From positions 209,417 to 273,416 of the forward strand of contig NZ_JXQD01000025.1 in NCBI RefSeq assembly GCF_002100145.1: a DNA stretch of 64,000 bases. The letters are read 5' to 3'. The translations under genes and the position numbers were made by a program. The notes under the pieces are model-generated. The model was not told the origin of the DNA. It was given only the letters and a program-made list of their open reading frames with translations, and searched no databases. Positions 45,561 through 53,495 of the stretch are shown here, in pieces; position 1 is the stretch's first letter; each line of letters begins with the position of its first letter. The stretch comes from Vibrio sp. qd031. GTDB lineage: Bacteria; Pseudomonadota; Gammaproteobacteria; Enterobacterales; Vibrionaceae.

Positions 45561-47675
45561 ATGAGTTTGAGCCCTTTAGGGATGTCGGGTGGTATGGATA
45601 TTAATTCCATGGTCACCAAAATTGTGGATTCGGAGCGTATACCTAAGCAGCAACGAATCGACAATGAACGAACCGAAATCCAGTCGGATCTCAGTGCGTA
45701 CGGCAAGCTCAGAGAATCTCTCGATAGCATGCGCTATATGATGTCTAGTTTTCGTATGGATAAGGCCTTCGCTTTGCGCTCGGTCGAATCTAATAACGAA
45801 GCTGTGGTATCAGCGACTGCAAGTACAGAAGCGATTGCGGGCAGATACTCTGTCGATGTGTTGCAGCTGGCACAGAGTCACAAATTGGCTTCTCATCCGG
45901 TGGAAGACAAAACCCGATTTGGGCCTGGCAAGCTGCAAATCGAACTGGGAGACCGAGATTTTGACATTGAGGTCAAACCCAACTCGAAAATGGTGGATGT
46001 GGTACGCAGCATCAACCATGCGAAAACTAATCCAGGCGTGCGGGCCTCGGTTATCAATGATAGCCAAGGTCAGCGCCTGATTATTTCGTCGGATAAGTCT
46101 GGCGAAAAAAACAGCCTTTCGGTTGCCGTGGACGCGTCCCCAGACAGTGCACTGCAACAATTTAACTTTCAATCTCTTGAACAACGTGTGAAACGGCTCG
46201 AGCAAGCTCAAACTCAGTCTGTTGAAGCGCTTAATCAAACCGTTCTAGGGCAAGAAATTGCCTCGTACGGCAATTATCATCAGCGTAATCTCGAAAAAAT
46301 AGACCAGTTAAAGCAGCAACTGGCGCAGATGGATGCTGAGCATCAGCAAAAAATGCAAGCCATCGCCGAAGCGAACCCTGTGAACCCAAACGATCCAACC
46401 ATCTATGGTGACGCCGCAGGAAGTAAAGAAGCACAGCAATATGCGGCGTATAAACCAGGTACTGGGTTGGATAAAGAGGATATTCCTGGTTGGAATGCAT
46501 CGACCGCAGGGGTGTTAAACGACTCCTATAAGATGCGAAAGCCTGAACTCGATCCTGCAGCAATAAAAAAGAAAAATGATGTGCCTGGCTGGACCAATTC
46601 TGCGTCTGGAACATTGACTCACTCTTATGAATCGGTGCAAGAACGTCAGGCGAAAGCGAAAGAGCGTGAACGTTTAGAAACCCTCGAGCGGACTGAACAT
46701 CAAAAGGCCAAAGCGGAAGCGATCAACCAATTTTTGGAGCAAAGCAGTGCTGACAGCGGTGAACTGGCAAAGCTCGAACGTTCCGTCCTCGCTAAAGCCA
46801 TCGATGATGGCATCGTAACCCAGCAGCAAGCCGAATTGGAGGGGGTAGACGCGCTACCCGAAGAAGAGCAGCAAAAGCTCAACAGTATAAAAGAGACGCA
46901 AGAGAGCCTGTTAAATGCGCTGCAATCTGTCGAAAACTATGATGGCTTAGCGCAAGTCTCGCAAGCACAGGACTCTAAAGTCATTCTCGATGGTATAGCT
47001 CAACTGAGCAGTGAAACCAACGTCATTGAAGACGCCGTTGACGGCATTTCGTTGACTCTAAAAGGGGTGAGCGAGCCTGGCGCCATGCCGTCAGACATCA
47101 ATGTGGAATACGACGTCCAGGGCGTAGTCAGCCGAATAGAGCAGTTTGTGCAAGCGTATAACCAGTTTGACGCGACCGTTCGTGAACTGTCGAACGTTGA
47201 TCCTGTGAGTGGCAAAAAAGGAGCGTTAGCTGGCGACTCTGTGGTACGAAATGCGACGTCAAAAATAAAAGCGGTGATCAGCAGCCCAATTGAAGGCGCA
47301 CCTGAAAACTTAAAATCGTTAACCGAATTCGGTATCACAAGTACCCGCGAAGGCCCGTTAGAGATTAACTACAAAATGCTAGAAAAGCAGGTGGCGGGTA
47401 ACTTCACTCAACTTAATGAGTTTTTCACTGGCTCAAATGGATTTGCACGAAAGCTGGAAGACGCGGTAGCAACCATGACAGGGGTCACTGGTGGGATTCG
47501 AACTCGCGAGTCGAGCTTGGTGGAACAGAATTATCGACTAAGAGATCAGCAAGATAACTTAGACCGCCGCATGAGTGCATTGCAACAGCGTACTCATAAC
47601 AAGTTTGCGTCTATGCAAGATGCGACGTCTAAGATGCAAGGCCAATTAGCTGGCATGATGAATGCATTAGGTTAG
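45561..47675 (+). CDS. fliD: Flagellar filament cap protein
   Basis: Hook-associated protein 2, which caps the filament and folds incoming flagellin, 704 aa. This is long for FliD, since many are 450-500 aa and Vibrio forms are longer. The N-terminal region starts LSPLGMSGGMDINSMVTKIVDSE. A charged, coiled insertion (about residues 210-450) contains two related motifs, EDIPGWNASTAGVLNDSY and NDVPGWTNSASGTLTHSY. The C-terminal domain (about 500-704) is the conserved FliD_C region. The stop codon is the start of a 17-bp tandem repeat. Confidence 0.93.
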   Translation: MSLSPLGMSGGMDINSMVTKIVDSERIPKQQRIDNERTEIQSDLSAYGKLRESLDSMRYMMSSFRMDKAFALRSVESNNEAVVSATASTEAIAGRYSVDVLQLAQSHKLASHPVEDKTRFGPGKLQIELGDRDFDIEVKPNSKMVDVVRSINHAKTNPGVRASVINDSQGQRLIISSDKSGEKNSLSVAVDASPDSALQQFNFQSLEQRVKRLEQAQTQSVEALNQTVLGQEIASYGNYHQRNLEKIDQLKQQLAQMDAEHQQKMQAIAEANPVNPNDPTIYGDAAGSKEAQQYAAYKPGTGLDKEDIPGWNASTAGVLNDSYKMRKPELDPAAIKKKNDVPGWTNSASGTLTHSYESVQERQAKAKERERLETLERTEHQKAKAEAINQFLEQSSADSGELAKLERSVLAKAIDDGIVTQQQAELEGVDALPEEEQQKLNSIKETQESLLNALQSVENYDGLAQVSQAQDSKVILDGIAQLSSETNVIEDAVDGISLTLKGVSEPGAMPSDINVEYDVQGVVSRIEQFVQAYNQFDATVRELSNVDPVSGKKGALAGDSVVRNATSKIKAVISSPIEGAPENLKSLTEFGITSTREGPLEINYKMLEKQVAGNFTQLNEFFTGSNGFARKLEDAVATMTGVTGGIRTRESSLVEQNYRLRDQQDNLDRRMSALQQRTHNKFASMQDATSKMQGQLAGMMNALG
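46471..46627 (+). repeat. Internal duplicated motif in fliD
   Basis: Two in-frame copies of a motif of roughly 18 residues with the shared core D-(I/V)-PGW-x(2-3)-S/A-x-G-x-L-x-x-SY, about 100 bases apart at DNA level and already diverged in nucleotide sequence. Confidence 0.7.
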
Positions 47676-47741
47676 TTAAGAGATAAGCTTAGTCAAGAGA
47701 TAAGCATAGTCAAGAGATAAGCTTAGTTAACAGATAAGGTT
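47674..47741 (+). repeat. 17-bp tandem repeat overlapping the fliD stop
   Basis: Four consecutive 17-bp units based on AGTTAAGAGATAAGCTT (47674, 47691, 47708, 47725), each with zero to a few changes. The first unit begins inside the TAG stop of fliD. The core AGATAAGGTT recurs just before the flaI ATG. The remainder of the 236-base gap shows nothing recognised. Confidence 0.85.
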
Positions 47742-47911
47742 AGCTATAAAAGCAATAGACGACAGGCTAGTCATTAGGTCAAGGCGCAGTAATTTATTTT
47801 AGCCGCCAAACGATCACAGTGAACTATGAAGCTAAGGTGAGCTAAAAGAGCATCAAATCGCATACAGCGGTAACGCTTTGCCACCCCATCACTTCACGGA
47901 GAGATAAGGTT

Positions 47912-48253
47912 ATGATTCAGATAGAGCAACAGCAATTGATAGACAGCTGGCACGACAAAGTCGAGATTCTCGAAGATCTGGATCACAAGATCGAACACGT
48001 TTTAAGTGAAAGCGAGACGCAACAATCGGATCTTATACCGTTAATTAACAAGCGGGAACGGTTATTGCAAAAAGTTACAACGATTCTTCGTCAGCTACCG
48101 CAACTGTATCAATCTACAGCTTGGGAGCAGGCGCTGGCACGGACGAAAGGCATTGTTGAAAAGATGGAAAGCCAAACTGCGATACTGCGTCTTCAGACCC
48201 AGAAAGTGCAGCACGGCAATCAATCTCTAAAGCAGTATCAACGATTTAGATAA
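47912..48253 (+). CDS. flaI: Flagellar protein FlaI (FliT-like export chaperone)
   Basis: Small helical, highly charged protein, 113 aa, with no membrane segment. Position between fliD and fliS, size and predicted coiled helices match FlaI of Vibrio, considered equivalent to FliT, the chaperone for the cap protein FliD. Sequence motifs in this family are weak, so the call rests mainly on context. GAGAGATAAGG precedes the ATG. Confidence 0.75.
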   Translation: MIQIEQQQLIDSWHDKVEILEDLDHKIEHVLSESETQQSDLIPLINKRERLLQKVTTILRQLPQLYQSTAWEQALARTKGIVEKMESQTAILRLQTQKVQHGNQSLKQYQRFR

Positions 48254-48264
48254 AGAGGACACAC

Positions 48265-48675
48265 ATGCGAGGTTCATTACAGGCGTACAAGAAGGTTTCA
48301 GTTGATAGTCAACTGTCGGCAGCGTCGCCCCATAAAGTCATTCAGATGTTGATGGCGGGCGCTATCGAACGTCTAGTACAAGGCAAGGCAGCGATGCTGC
48401 AAGGTAACATCGCGGTTAAGGGAGAGCGCTTAGGTAAAGCGTTGGATATTGTCGTTAGCTTACGTGGTTGTCTTTCTATGGACGATGGTGGAGAAATCGC
48501 TCAAAACCTAGATCAACTCTACGACTTTATGATTGCGCGTATTATTCATGCCAATCAAAATAACGAGCCAGAGCCGATTGATGATGTGATTGATATCATC
48601 CGCGAGATCAAGTCTGCTTGGGATCAGATCCCTAGTGAATACCATAATATAACGGCTGCAGAGGTCGGAATTTAA
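48265..48675 (+). CDS. fliS: Flagellin export chaperone
   Basis: Cytoplasmic chaperone that binds the flagellin C-terminus and prevents early polymerisation, 136 aa. The N-terminal LQAYKKVSVDSQLSAASPHKVIQMLMAGAIERL and the helix GERLGKALDIVVSLRGCLSMDDGGEIAQNL are typical FliS. It starts 11 bases after flaI, with AAAGAGG upstream, and is the last gene of the flaG-fliD-flaI-fliS group, followed by a terminator. Called FlaJ in V. parahaemolyticus. Confidence 0.93.
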   Translation: MRGSLQAYKKVSVDSQLSAASPHKVIQMLMAGAIERLVQGKAAMLQGNIAVKGERLGKALDIVVSLRGCLSMDDGGEIAQNLDQLYDFMIARIIHANQNNEPEPIDDVIDIIREIKSAWDQIPSEYHNITAAEVGI

Positions 48676-48750
48676 CCGAATACCATTCAGATTTGAGAAT
48701 TTGGTTCACTTCCATGCCGATGGGAGTTGCCTTAATTGAAATATGAAATA

Positions 48751-48784
48751 AAATAGCCGCTTCTTTGTAAGTGGCTATTTTGCT
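48751..48784 (+). terminator. Terminator after fliS
   Basis: AAATAGCCGCTT / AAGTGGCTATTT stem (one G-T pair) with a six-base loop, ending in TTTTG. Confidence 0.82.
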
Positions 48785-48825
48785 ACGTACTCTATTAAGG
48801 TCTAGGTAAGGTTTTAACATCCATT

Positions 48826-50295
48826 ATGCATACAGCCACTAAAGTCTTAGTGATCGAAGACGATAGACAGCTACAACGTGACATTCAAACGATTCTCCAT
48901 TTTGTTGGGGAAGAGTGCCAAGTCGTCGCGTCGCAGGATCTAAACCAAGTAGACTTTTCGACTGTTTGGACCGGATGTATATTGGGTAACTGCTCAACGT
49001 CTGCAGATTATGCCACTGTTGTGGGCACCATCCAATCACAAAGCCACATCCCTCTACTTGTCATGGGGGGGGAATATGAAGTCGACACACTGACCCACTA
49101 CGTCGGCGATCTTGAGCTACCACTTAACTACCCGCAACTCAGTGATGCACTCCGTCATTGTAAAGAGTTTTTGGGTCGTAAAGGGATTCAAATCCCATCA
49201 GCGACACGCAAAAATACGCTGTTCCGTAGTTTAGTCGGCCAGAGTCAAGGCATTCAAAGTGTTCGTCATCTTATAGAGCAGGTTTCTGGCAGTGATGCCA
49301 GTGTTTTAATATTAGGTGAGTCTGGAACCGGTAAAGAAGTTGTTGCACGAAATGTTCATTATCACTCGTCTCGCCAGAAGGGCCCATTTGTCCCTGTAAA
49401 CTGCGGTGCGATACCGCCCGATCTCTTAGAAAGTGAGTTATTTGGGCACGAAAAAGGTGCGTTTACTGGCGCGATCACTTCTCGTAAAGGGCGCTTTGAA
49501 CTGGCAGAAGGCGGTACCCTATTTTTGGATGAAATCGGTGACATGCCGATGCCGATGCAAGTCAAACTGCTGCGAGTAATCCAAGAGCGTTCTTTTGAAC
49601 GTGTCGGCGGCAACCAAACCATTAAGGTGAATGTGCGTATCGTGGCCGCAACGCACCGCGATCTCGACAGCATGATTCAAAAAGAGACCTTCAGAGAAGA
49701 CCTTTACTATCGCCTAAATGTATTTCCAATAGAAATGCCAAGTCTTAAAGAGCGAAAAGAAGACATTCCTCTGCTGCTTCAAGAGTTGATCACTCGATTG
49801 GAAGCCGAAGGTGGGCACCCAGTGTGTTTCACACCAAGAGCGGTGAATTCGTTGATGGAGCACCATTGGCCTGGCAACGTTCGTGAGTTAGCAAACTTGG
49901 TCGAAAGAATGATCATTTTGTATCCTGGTAGCCTGGTGGATGTGAATCACCTTCCCACGAAGTATCGATACAGTGATATCCCAGAGTTTCAACCTGAATA
50001 TAATGATGACATTACCATCATAGAAGACCAAGAGCGTGATGCGCTATCGGACATTTTTTCAGGAAACATAGCTTTAGATGAAATGCTCGAACAAGAGCCG
50101 AACGACTTCGACATGCCATCATCATTACCTCCAGAAGGGGTGAACCTAAAAGAGTTGCTGGCAGATGCAGAAGTCAACCTCATTAATCAGGCTCTAGAAG
50201 CGCATAACGGTGTTGTTGCACGTGCCGCAGATATGCTGGGTATGCGTCGCACGACCTTGGTTGAAAAGATGCGTAAATATAACTTACAACGCTAG
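48826..50295 (+). CDS. flrA: Master sigma-54 activator of polar flagellar genes
   Basis: Top regulator of the polar flagellar hierarchy, 489 aa (FleQ/FlaK family). The N-terminal receiver-like domain keeps the acidic pocket (IEDD) but has no Asp at the usual acceptor position (TGCILGNC), so it is probably not activated by phosphorylation. The AAA+ domain has Walker [16 protein letters not shown] and [12 protein letters not shown] Fis-type helix-turn-helix ends the protein ([21 protein letters not shown]). In V. cholerae, cyclic di-GMP inhibits FlrA; the two diguanylate cyclases at the left end could in principle feed this. It is transcribed alone between two terminators. Confidence 0.94.
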   Translation: MHTATKVLVIEDDRQLQRDIQTILHFVGEECQVVASQDLNQVDFSTVWTGCILGNCSTSADYATVVGTIQSQSHIPLLVMGGEYEVDTLTHYVGDLELPLNYPQLSDALRHCKEFLGRKGIQIPSATRKNTLFRSLVGQSQGIQSVRHLIEQVSGSDASVLILGESGTGKEVVARNVHYHSSRQKGPFVPVNCGAIPPDLLESELFGHEKGAFTGAITSRKGRFELAEGGTLFLDEIGDMPMPMQVKLLRVIQERSFERVGGNQTIKVNVRIVAATHRDLDSMIQKETFREDLYYRLNVFPIEMPSLKERKEDIPLLLQELITRLEAEGGHPVCFTPRAVNSLMEHHWPGNVRELANLVERMIILYPGSLVDVNHLPTKYRYSDIPEFQPEYNDDITIIEDQERDALSDIFSGNIALDEMLEQEPNDFDMPSSLPPEGVNLKELLADAEVNLINQALEAHNGVVARAADMLGMRRTTLVEKMRKYNLQR

Positions 50296-50315
50296 TTAAC
50301 CGTCATTCATTCCAT

Positions 50316-50342
50316 AAGAGTCAATTCATTGACTCTTTTTTA
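50316..50342 (+). terminator. Terminator of flrA
   Basis: AAGAGTCAA / TTGACTCTT perfect stem, loop TTCA, followed by a run of T. Confidence 0.9.
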
Positions 50343-50388
50343 ATACGCTCACCTTATCTTAACTATATGATATTTAACGATATTATGT

Positions 50389-50404
50389 TGGCACACTGTA
50401 TGCA
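50389..50404 (+). promoter_or_regulatory. Sigma-54 promoter of flrBC
   Basis: TGGCACACTGTATGCA: perfect -24 element and GG-N10-GC spacing, 38 bases before the flrB ATG. FlrA is the expected activator. Confidence 0.8.
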
Positions 50405-50441
50405 TTATAGTCGTTCATAGTCTAAAAGACGGAAACACGAC

Positions 50442-51521
50442 ATGAATCAGGCGGTCAGCGTGGATGACCTTGCACACCACTCAACATCCGATGATAACGC
50501 TTCACAACTTGCTAACTTACATGCTCAGGTCGCTCAGTATCAACAAGTACTCGAAGTGATGCCTGCGGGTGTCATATTGTTGGATAATCACGGCGTGATC
50601 CAAGAAGCCAACCCTGAAGCTCAACGACTTCTTGAAATGGAGTTGCAAGGTGTGAAATGGGGGGACGTCATACACGTTGCTTTTGCTCCACAAGATGATG
50701 ATGGACATGAAATCTCGCTTCGCAACGGCCGAAAAGTAAGACTTGCGATTTCAGCGTCTGCGGCTGGGCAGTTAATTCTAGTCACCGATCTGACCGAGAC
50801 TCGACTGCTACAGGCTAGAGTCGGTGATTTACAACGTTTGTCATCACTGGGTCGAATGGTGGCATCTTTGGCCCATCAAGTGAGAACTCCGCTTTCTAGT
50901 GCTATGTTGTACGCCTCTAATTTAGGTGCACCTAATCTGACGCCACCAATGCGAGAGCGTTTTCAAGGCAAGTTAGTCGATAGGCTTCAAGATCTTGAAA
51001 AGCAAGTCAATGATATGTTGCTGTTCGCAAAAGGTGGCGACAATAAGGTGATCAAACCGTTCACCTTACAAGCGTTGATGGATGAGCTCAATCCCATGAT
51101 TGAAACCTCAATCAAGAGCAATCACATCGATTATTTTCTCGAAGTTGAACAAGGCGATTGCGCGCTGCTGGGTAACATCAATGCGATTGCGTCTGGTCTA
51201 AGTAACTTAGTGATAAACGCCATTCAGATAGCTGGAAAAGAGTCGCAAATCGACGTCTATGCAAGAGCAGTAGGCGAAGAGATCCGCATCTCGGTTCAAG
51301 ACAACGGACCGGGTGTTCCGATAGAGCTACAAAGCAAAATTATGGAACCATTTTATACCACCCGCTCACAAGGTACCGGACTCGGTCTTGCGGTTGTACA
51401 AATGGTTGCGCGCGCCCACAACGGGCGATTAGAACTCGAATCAAGAGAGGGTGAAGGCGCTTGCTTCACACTCTCTCTGCCAGTTGCAGAACTGGCAACC
51501 CAAGAGCAGCAAGGAGATTAA
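50442..51521 (+). CDS. flrB: Flagellar sensor histidine kinase
   Basis: Soluble kinase that phosphorylates FlrC, 359 aa with no membrane helix. An N-terminal PAS-like region (MPAGVILLDNHGVIQEANPEA) is followed by the dimerisation box SLAHQVRTPLSSAMLYAS with His145, and an ATPase domain with NLVINAIQI, DNGPGVP and GTGLGLAVVQ. Called FleS in Pseudomonas and FlaL in V. parahaemolyticus. The signal is internal, probably basal-body assembly, in related systems. flrC starts one base after the stop. Confidence 0.94.
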   Translation: MNQAVSVDDLAHHSTSDDNASQLANLHAQVAQYQQVLEVMPAGVILLDNHGVIQEANPEAQRLLEMELQGVKWGDVIHVAFAPQDDDGHEISLRNGRKVRLAISASAAGQLILVTDLTETRLLQARVGDLQRLSSLGRMVASLAHQVRTPLSSAMLYASNLGAPNLTPPMRERFQGKLVDRLQDLEKQVNDMLLFAKGGDNKVIKPFTLQALMDELNPMIETSIKSNHIDYFLEVEQGDCALLGNINAIASGLSNLVINAIQIAGKESQIDVYARAVGEEIRISVQDNGPGVPIELQSKIMEPFYTTRSQGTGLGLAVVQMVARAHNGRLELESREGEGACFTLSLPVAELATQEQQGD

Positions 51522-51522
51522 T

Positions 51523-52956
51523 ATGGCTCAAAGCAAAGTATTGATTGTAGAAGATGATGAAGGGCTACGTGAAGCTCTAGTCGATACATTAGCCTTGGCC
51601 GGTTATGAGTGGATTGAAGCCGATTGTGCGGAAGATGCCCTGGTAAAGCTAAAGGCAAATAGTGTCGATGTGGTCGTCACCGACGTGCAGATGGATGGAA
51701 TGGGCGGCTTAGCATTACTGCGTAATATTAAACAGCATTGGCCAAACTTGCCGGTGTTAGTCATGACAGCGTACGCGAATATAGAAGATGCAGTAACGGC
51801 AATGAAGGAAGGCGCGATAGACTATATGGCCAAACCTTTTGCACCAGAAGTCTTACTTAACTTGGTCAGTCGTTATGCACCGGTTAAGTCAGATGACAAT
51901 GGCGATGCCGTGGTCGCGGATGAAAAAAGCTTGAAGCTGTTGTCGCTGGCCGACAAAGTGGCAAAGACCGATGCTAATGTAATGGTGTTAGGCCCAAGTG
52001 GTTCTGGTAAAGAGGTGATGTCTCGCTATATTCATAACGCATCATTACGTAAAGATGGCCCTTTCATTGCGATTAACTGCGCAGCGATCCCAGACAATAT
52101 GCTTGAAGCCACACTGTTTGGTTACGAAAAAGGCGCATTTACCGGCGCTGTACAAGCGTGCCCAGGTAAGTTTGAACAGGCGCAAGGTGGCACCATTTTA
52201 CTGGATGAGATCAGTGAGATGGACTTATCGCTGCAAGCTAAATTGTTGCGTGTGCTCCAAGAGCGTGAAGTAGAGCGATTGGGCGGACGTAAGAGCATTA
52301 AGCTTGATGTGCGAGTCTTGGCAACCAGTAACCGTGACTTAAAGCAATACGTGTCAGAAGGCAACTTTAGAGAAGATCTCTATTACCGCCTCAACGTTTT
52401 CCCAATCAGCTGGCCGCCATTGTGTGAGCGTCAGGGTGACATTATTCCCCTTGCCAAACATCTTACTTCGCGACACTGTCAAAAAATGGGCCAGGCTGTG
52501 CCGGAGTTTACCCAAGATGCACTTAATAAACTGACGCACTACCAATGGCCAGGTAACGTGAGAGAGTTGGATAACGTGGTTCAGCGTGCACTGATCCTAA
52601 GTGAAAACGGTCAGATAGATTCAAGCAGCTTGTTGCTTGAGGGCGTAGATTGGAGCGACGCGTCGTCGCTGCAAAATGCGGTCGAAAGTGGCGTAGCTCC
52701 CACAGTAAAACCTCAAGCGATAGAGCAGCCAAGCGTGCCTGTTATAGAATCGCCCACTAATATTCACCAAGCTGTTGCCGGTGCTGAAAGCTTAGGTCAC
52801 GAACTGCGAGATCAAGAGTACGCGATTATTTTAGAGACATTGGTCGCGTGCAACGGTCGACGTAAAGAAATCGCCGAGAAGCTCGGCATCAGCCCACGTA
52901 CTCTTCGCTACAAACTGGCCAAGATGCGTGATGCTGGTATAGATATTCCCTGCTAA
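51523..52956 (+). CDS. flrC: Sigma-54-dependent flagellar response regulator
   Basis: Activator of class III flagellar genes, 477 aa. The receiver has acceptor Asp54 (VVTDVQMDG). The AAA+ domain has GPSGSGKEV, GAFTGA and GTILLDEISEM. A Fis-type helix-turn-helix ends the protein (RKEIAEKLGISPRTLRYKLAKM). ATG at 51523 is preceded by AAGGAG at six bases; an open frame from 51451 overlaps flrB and is rejected. Targets here are likely the sigma-54 promoters of flgB, flgF, flgK and flaA; some FlrC sites lie downstream of promoters in V. cholerae. Closed by a strong terminator. Confidence 0.94.
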   Translation: MAQSKVLIVEDDEGLREALVDTLALAGYEWIEADCAEDALVKLKANSVDVVVTDVQMDGMGGLALLRNIKQHWPNLPVLVMTAYANIEDAVTAMKEGAIDYMAKPFAPEVLLNLVSRYAPVKSDDNGDAVVADEKSLKLLSLADKVAKTDANVMVLGPSGSGKEVMSRYIHNASLRKDGPFIAINCAAIPDNMLEATLFGYEKGAFTGAVQACPGKFEQAQGGTILLDEISEMDLSLQAKLLRVLQEREVERLGGRKSIKLDVRVLATSNRDLKQYVSEGNFREDLYYRLNVFPISWPPLCERQGDIIPLAKHLTSRHCQKMGQAVPEFTQDALNKLTHYQWPGNVRELDNVVQRALILSENGQIDSSSLLLEGVDWSDASSLQNAVESGVAPTVKPQAIEQPSVPVIESPTNIHQAVAGAESLGHELRDQEYAIILETLVACNGRRKEIAEKLGISPRTLRYKLAKMRDAGIDIPC

Positions 52957-52975
52957 CTCAGTGAAATGAGTCTTC

Positions 52976-53004
52976 GGGCGGCAATTATTGCCGCCCTTTT
53001 TTTG
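52976..53004 (+). terminator. Terminator of flrBC
   Basis: GGGCGGCAA / TTGCCGCCC stem with a three-base loop, followed by seven T. Confidence 0.93.
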
Positions 53005-53070
53005 TTTGAACCTGTGCTATATCGCGTTCTAAGCGCCCTTTAGTAGATAGATAGGCAATTCTTTTCCGCT

Positions 53071-53086
53071 TGGCATACTCTTTGCT
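53071..53086 (+). promoter_or_regulatory. Sigma-54 promoter of fliEFGHIJ
   Basis: TGGCATACTCTTTGCT: good -24 and consensus -12 with correct spacing, 53 bases before the fliE ATG. Confidence 0.88.
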
Positions 53087-53138
53087 TTATTTAAGGTACG
53101 CGTAAAAGGATAGTCAAACTATTGACCAATGAGGGACT

Positions 53139-53450
53139 ATGAAAATCGATCCAGTGATGACCGAGATGCAAACCATGAAAATGGAAGCAACTAACTCTAA
53201 TGTACCCGCTACTGGTGCTCAAGTAGGCTCGGAGTTTGGAGAGTTGCTCAATAACGCCATGAATAATGTCAATCAGTTGCAAAAGAGCTCTAGCGACCTT
53301 CAAACTCGCTTTGATTTGGGCGATCCTAATGTGTCACTTTCCGACGTTATGATTGCTAGAAACAAGTCTAGCGTCGCTTTTGAGGCAACAGTCCAAGTTC
53401 GTAATAAGCTTGTTGACGCATACAAAGAACTAATGAACATGCCGGTGTAA
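53139..53450 (+). CDS. fliE: Flagellar hook-basal body protein FliE
   Basis: Adapter between the MS ring and the rod and first substrate of flagellar export, 103 aa. The conserved C-terminal half includes DLQTRFDLGDPNVSLSDVMIARNKSSVAFEATVQVRNKLVDAYKELMNMPV-type sequence. The N-terminus is short and polar. AATGAGGGA precedes the ATG. It opens the fliEFGHIJ operon behind a sigma-54 promoter. Confidence 0.95.
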   Translation: MKIDPVMTEMQTMKMEATNSNVPATGAQVGSEFGELLNNAMNNVNQLQKSSSDLQTRFDLGDPNVSLSDVMIARNKSSVAFEATVQVRNKLVDAYKELMNMPV

Positions 53451-53495
53451 AACCGACAGTTTTGAGCATTATTATAAGATTAAAGGGACGTCAAC

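Noticed and set aside
46200..46900. FliD central insertion as a transferred or frameshifted segment
   Set aside because: The frame is continuous, codon use looks like its surroundings, and long FliD proteins are normal in Vibrio.
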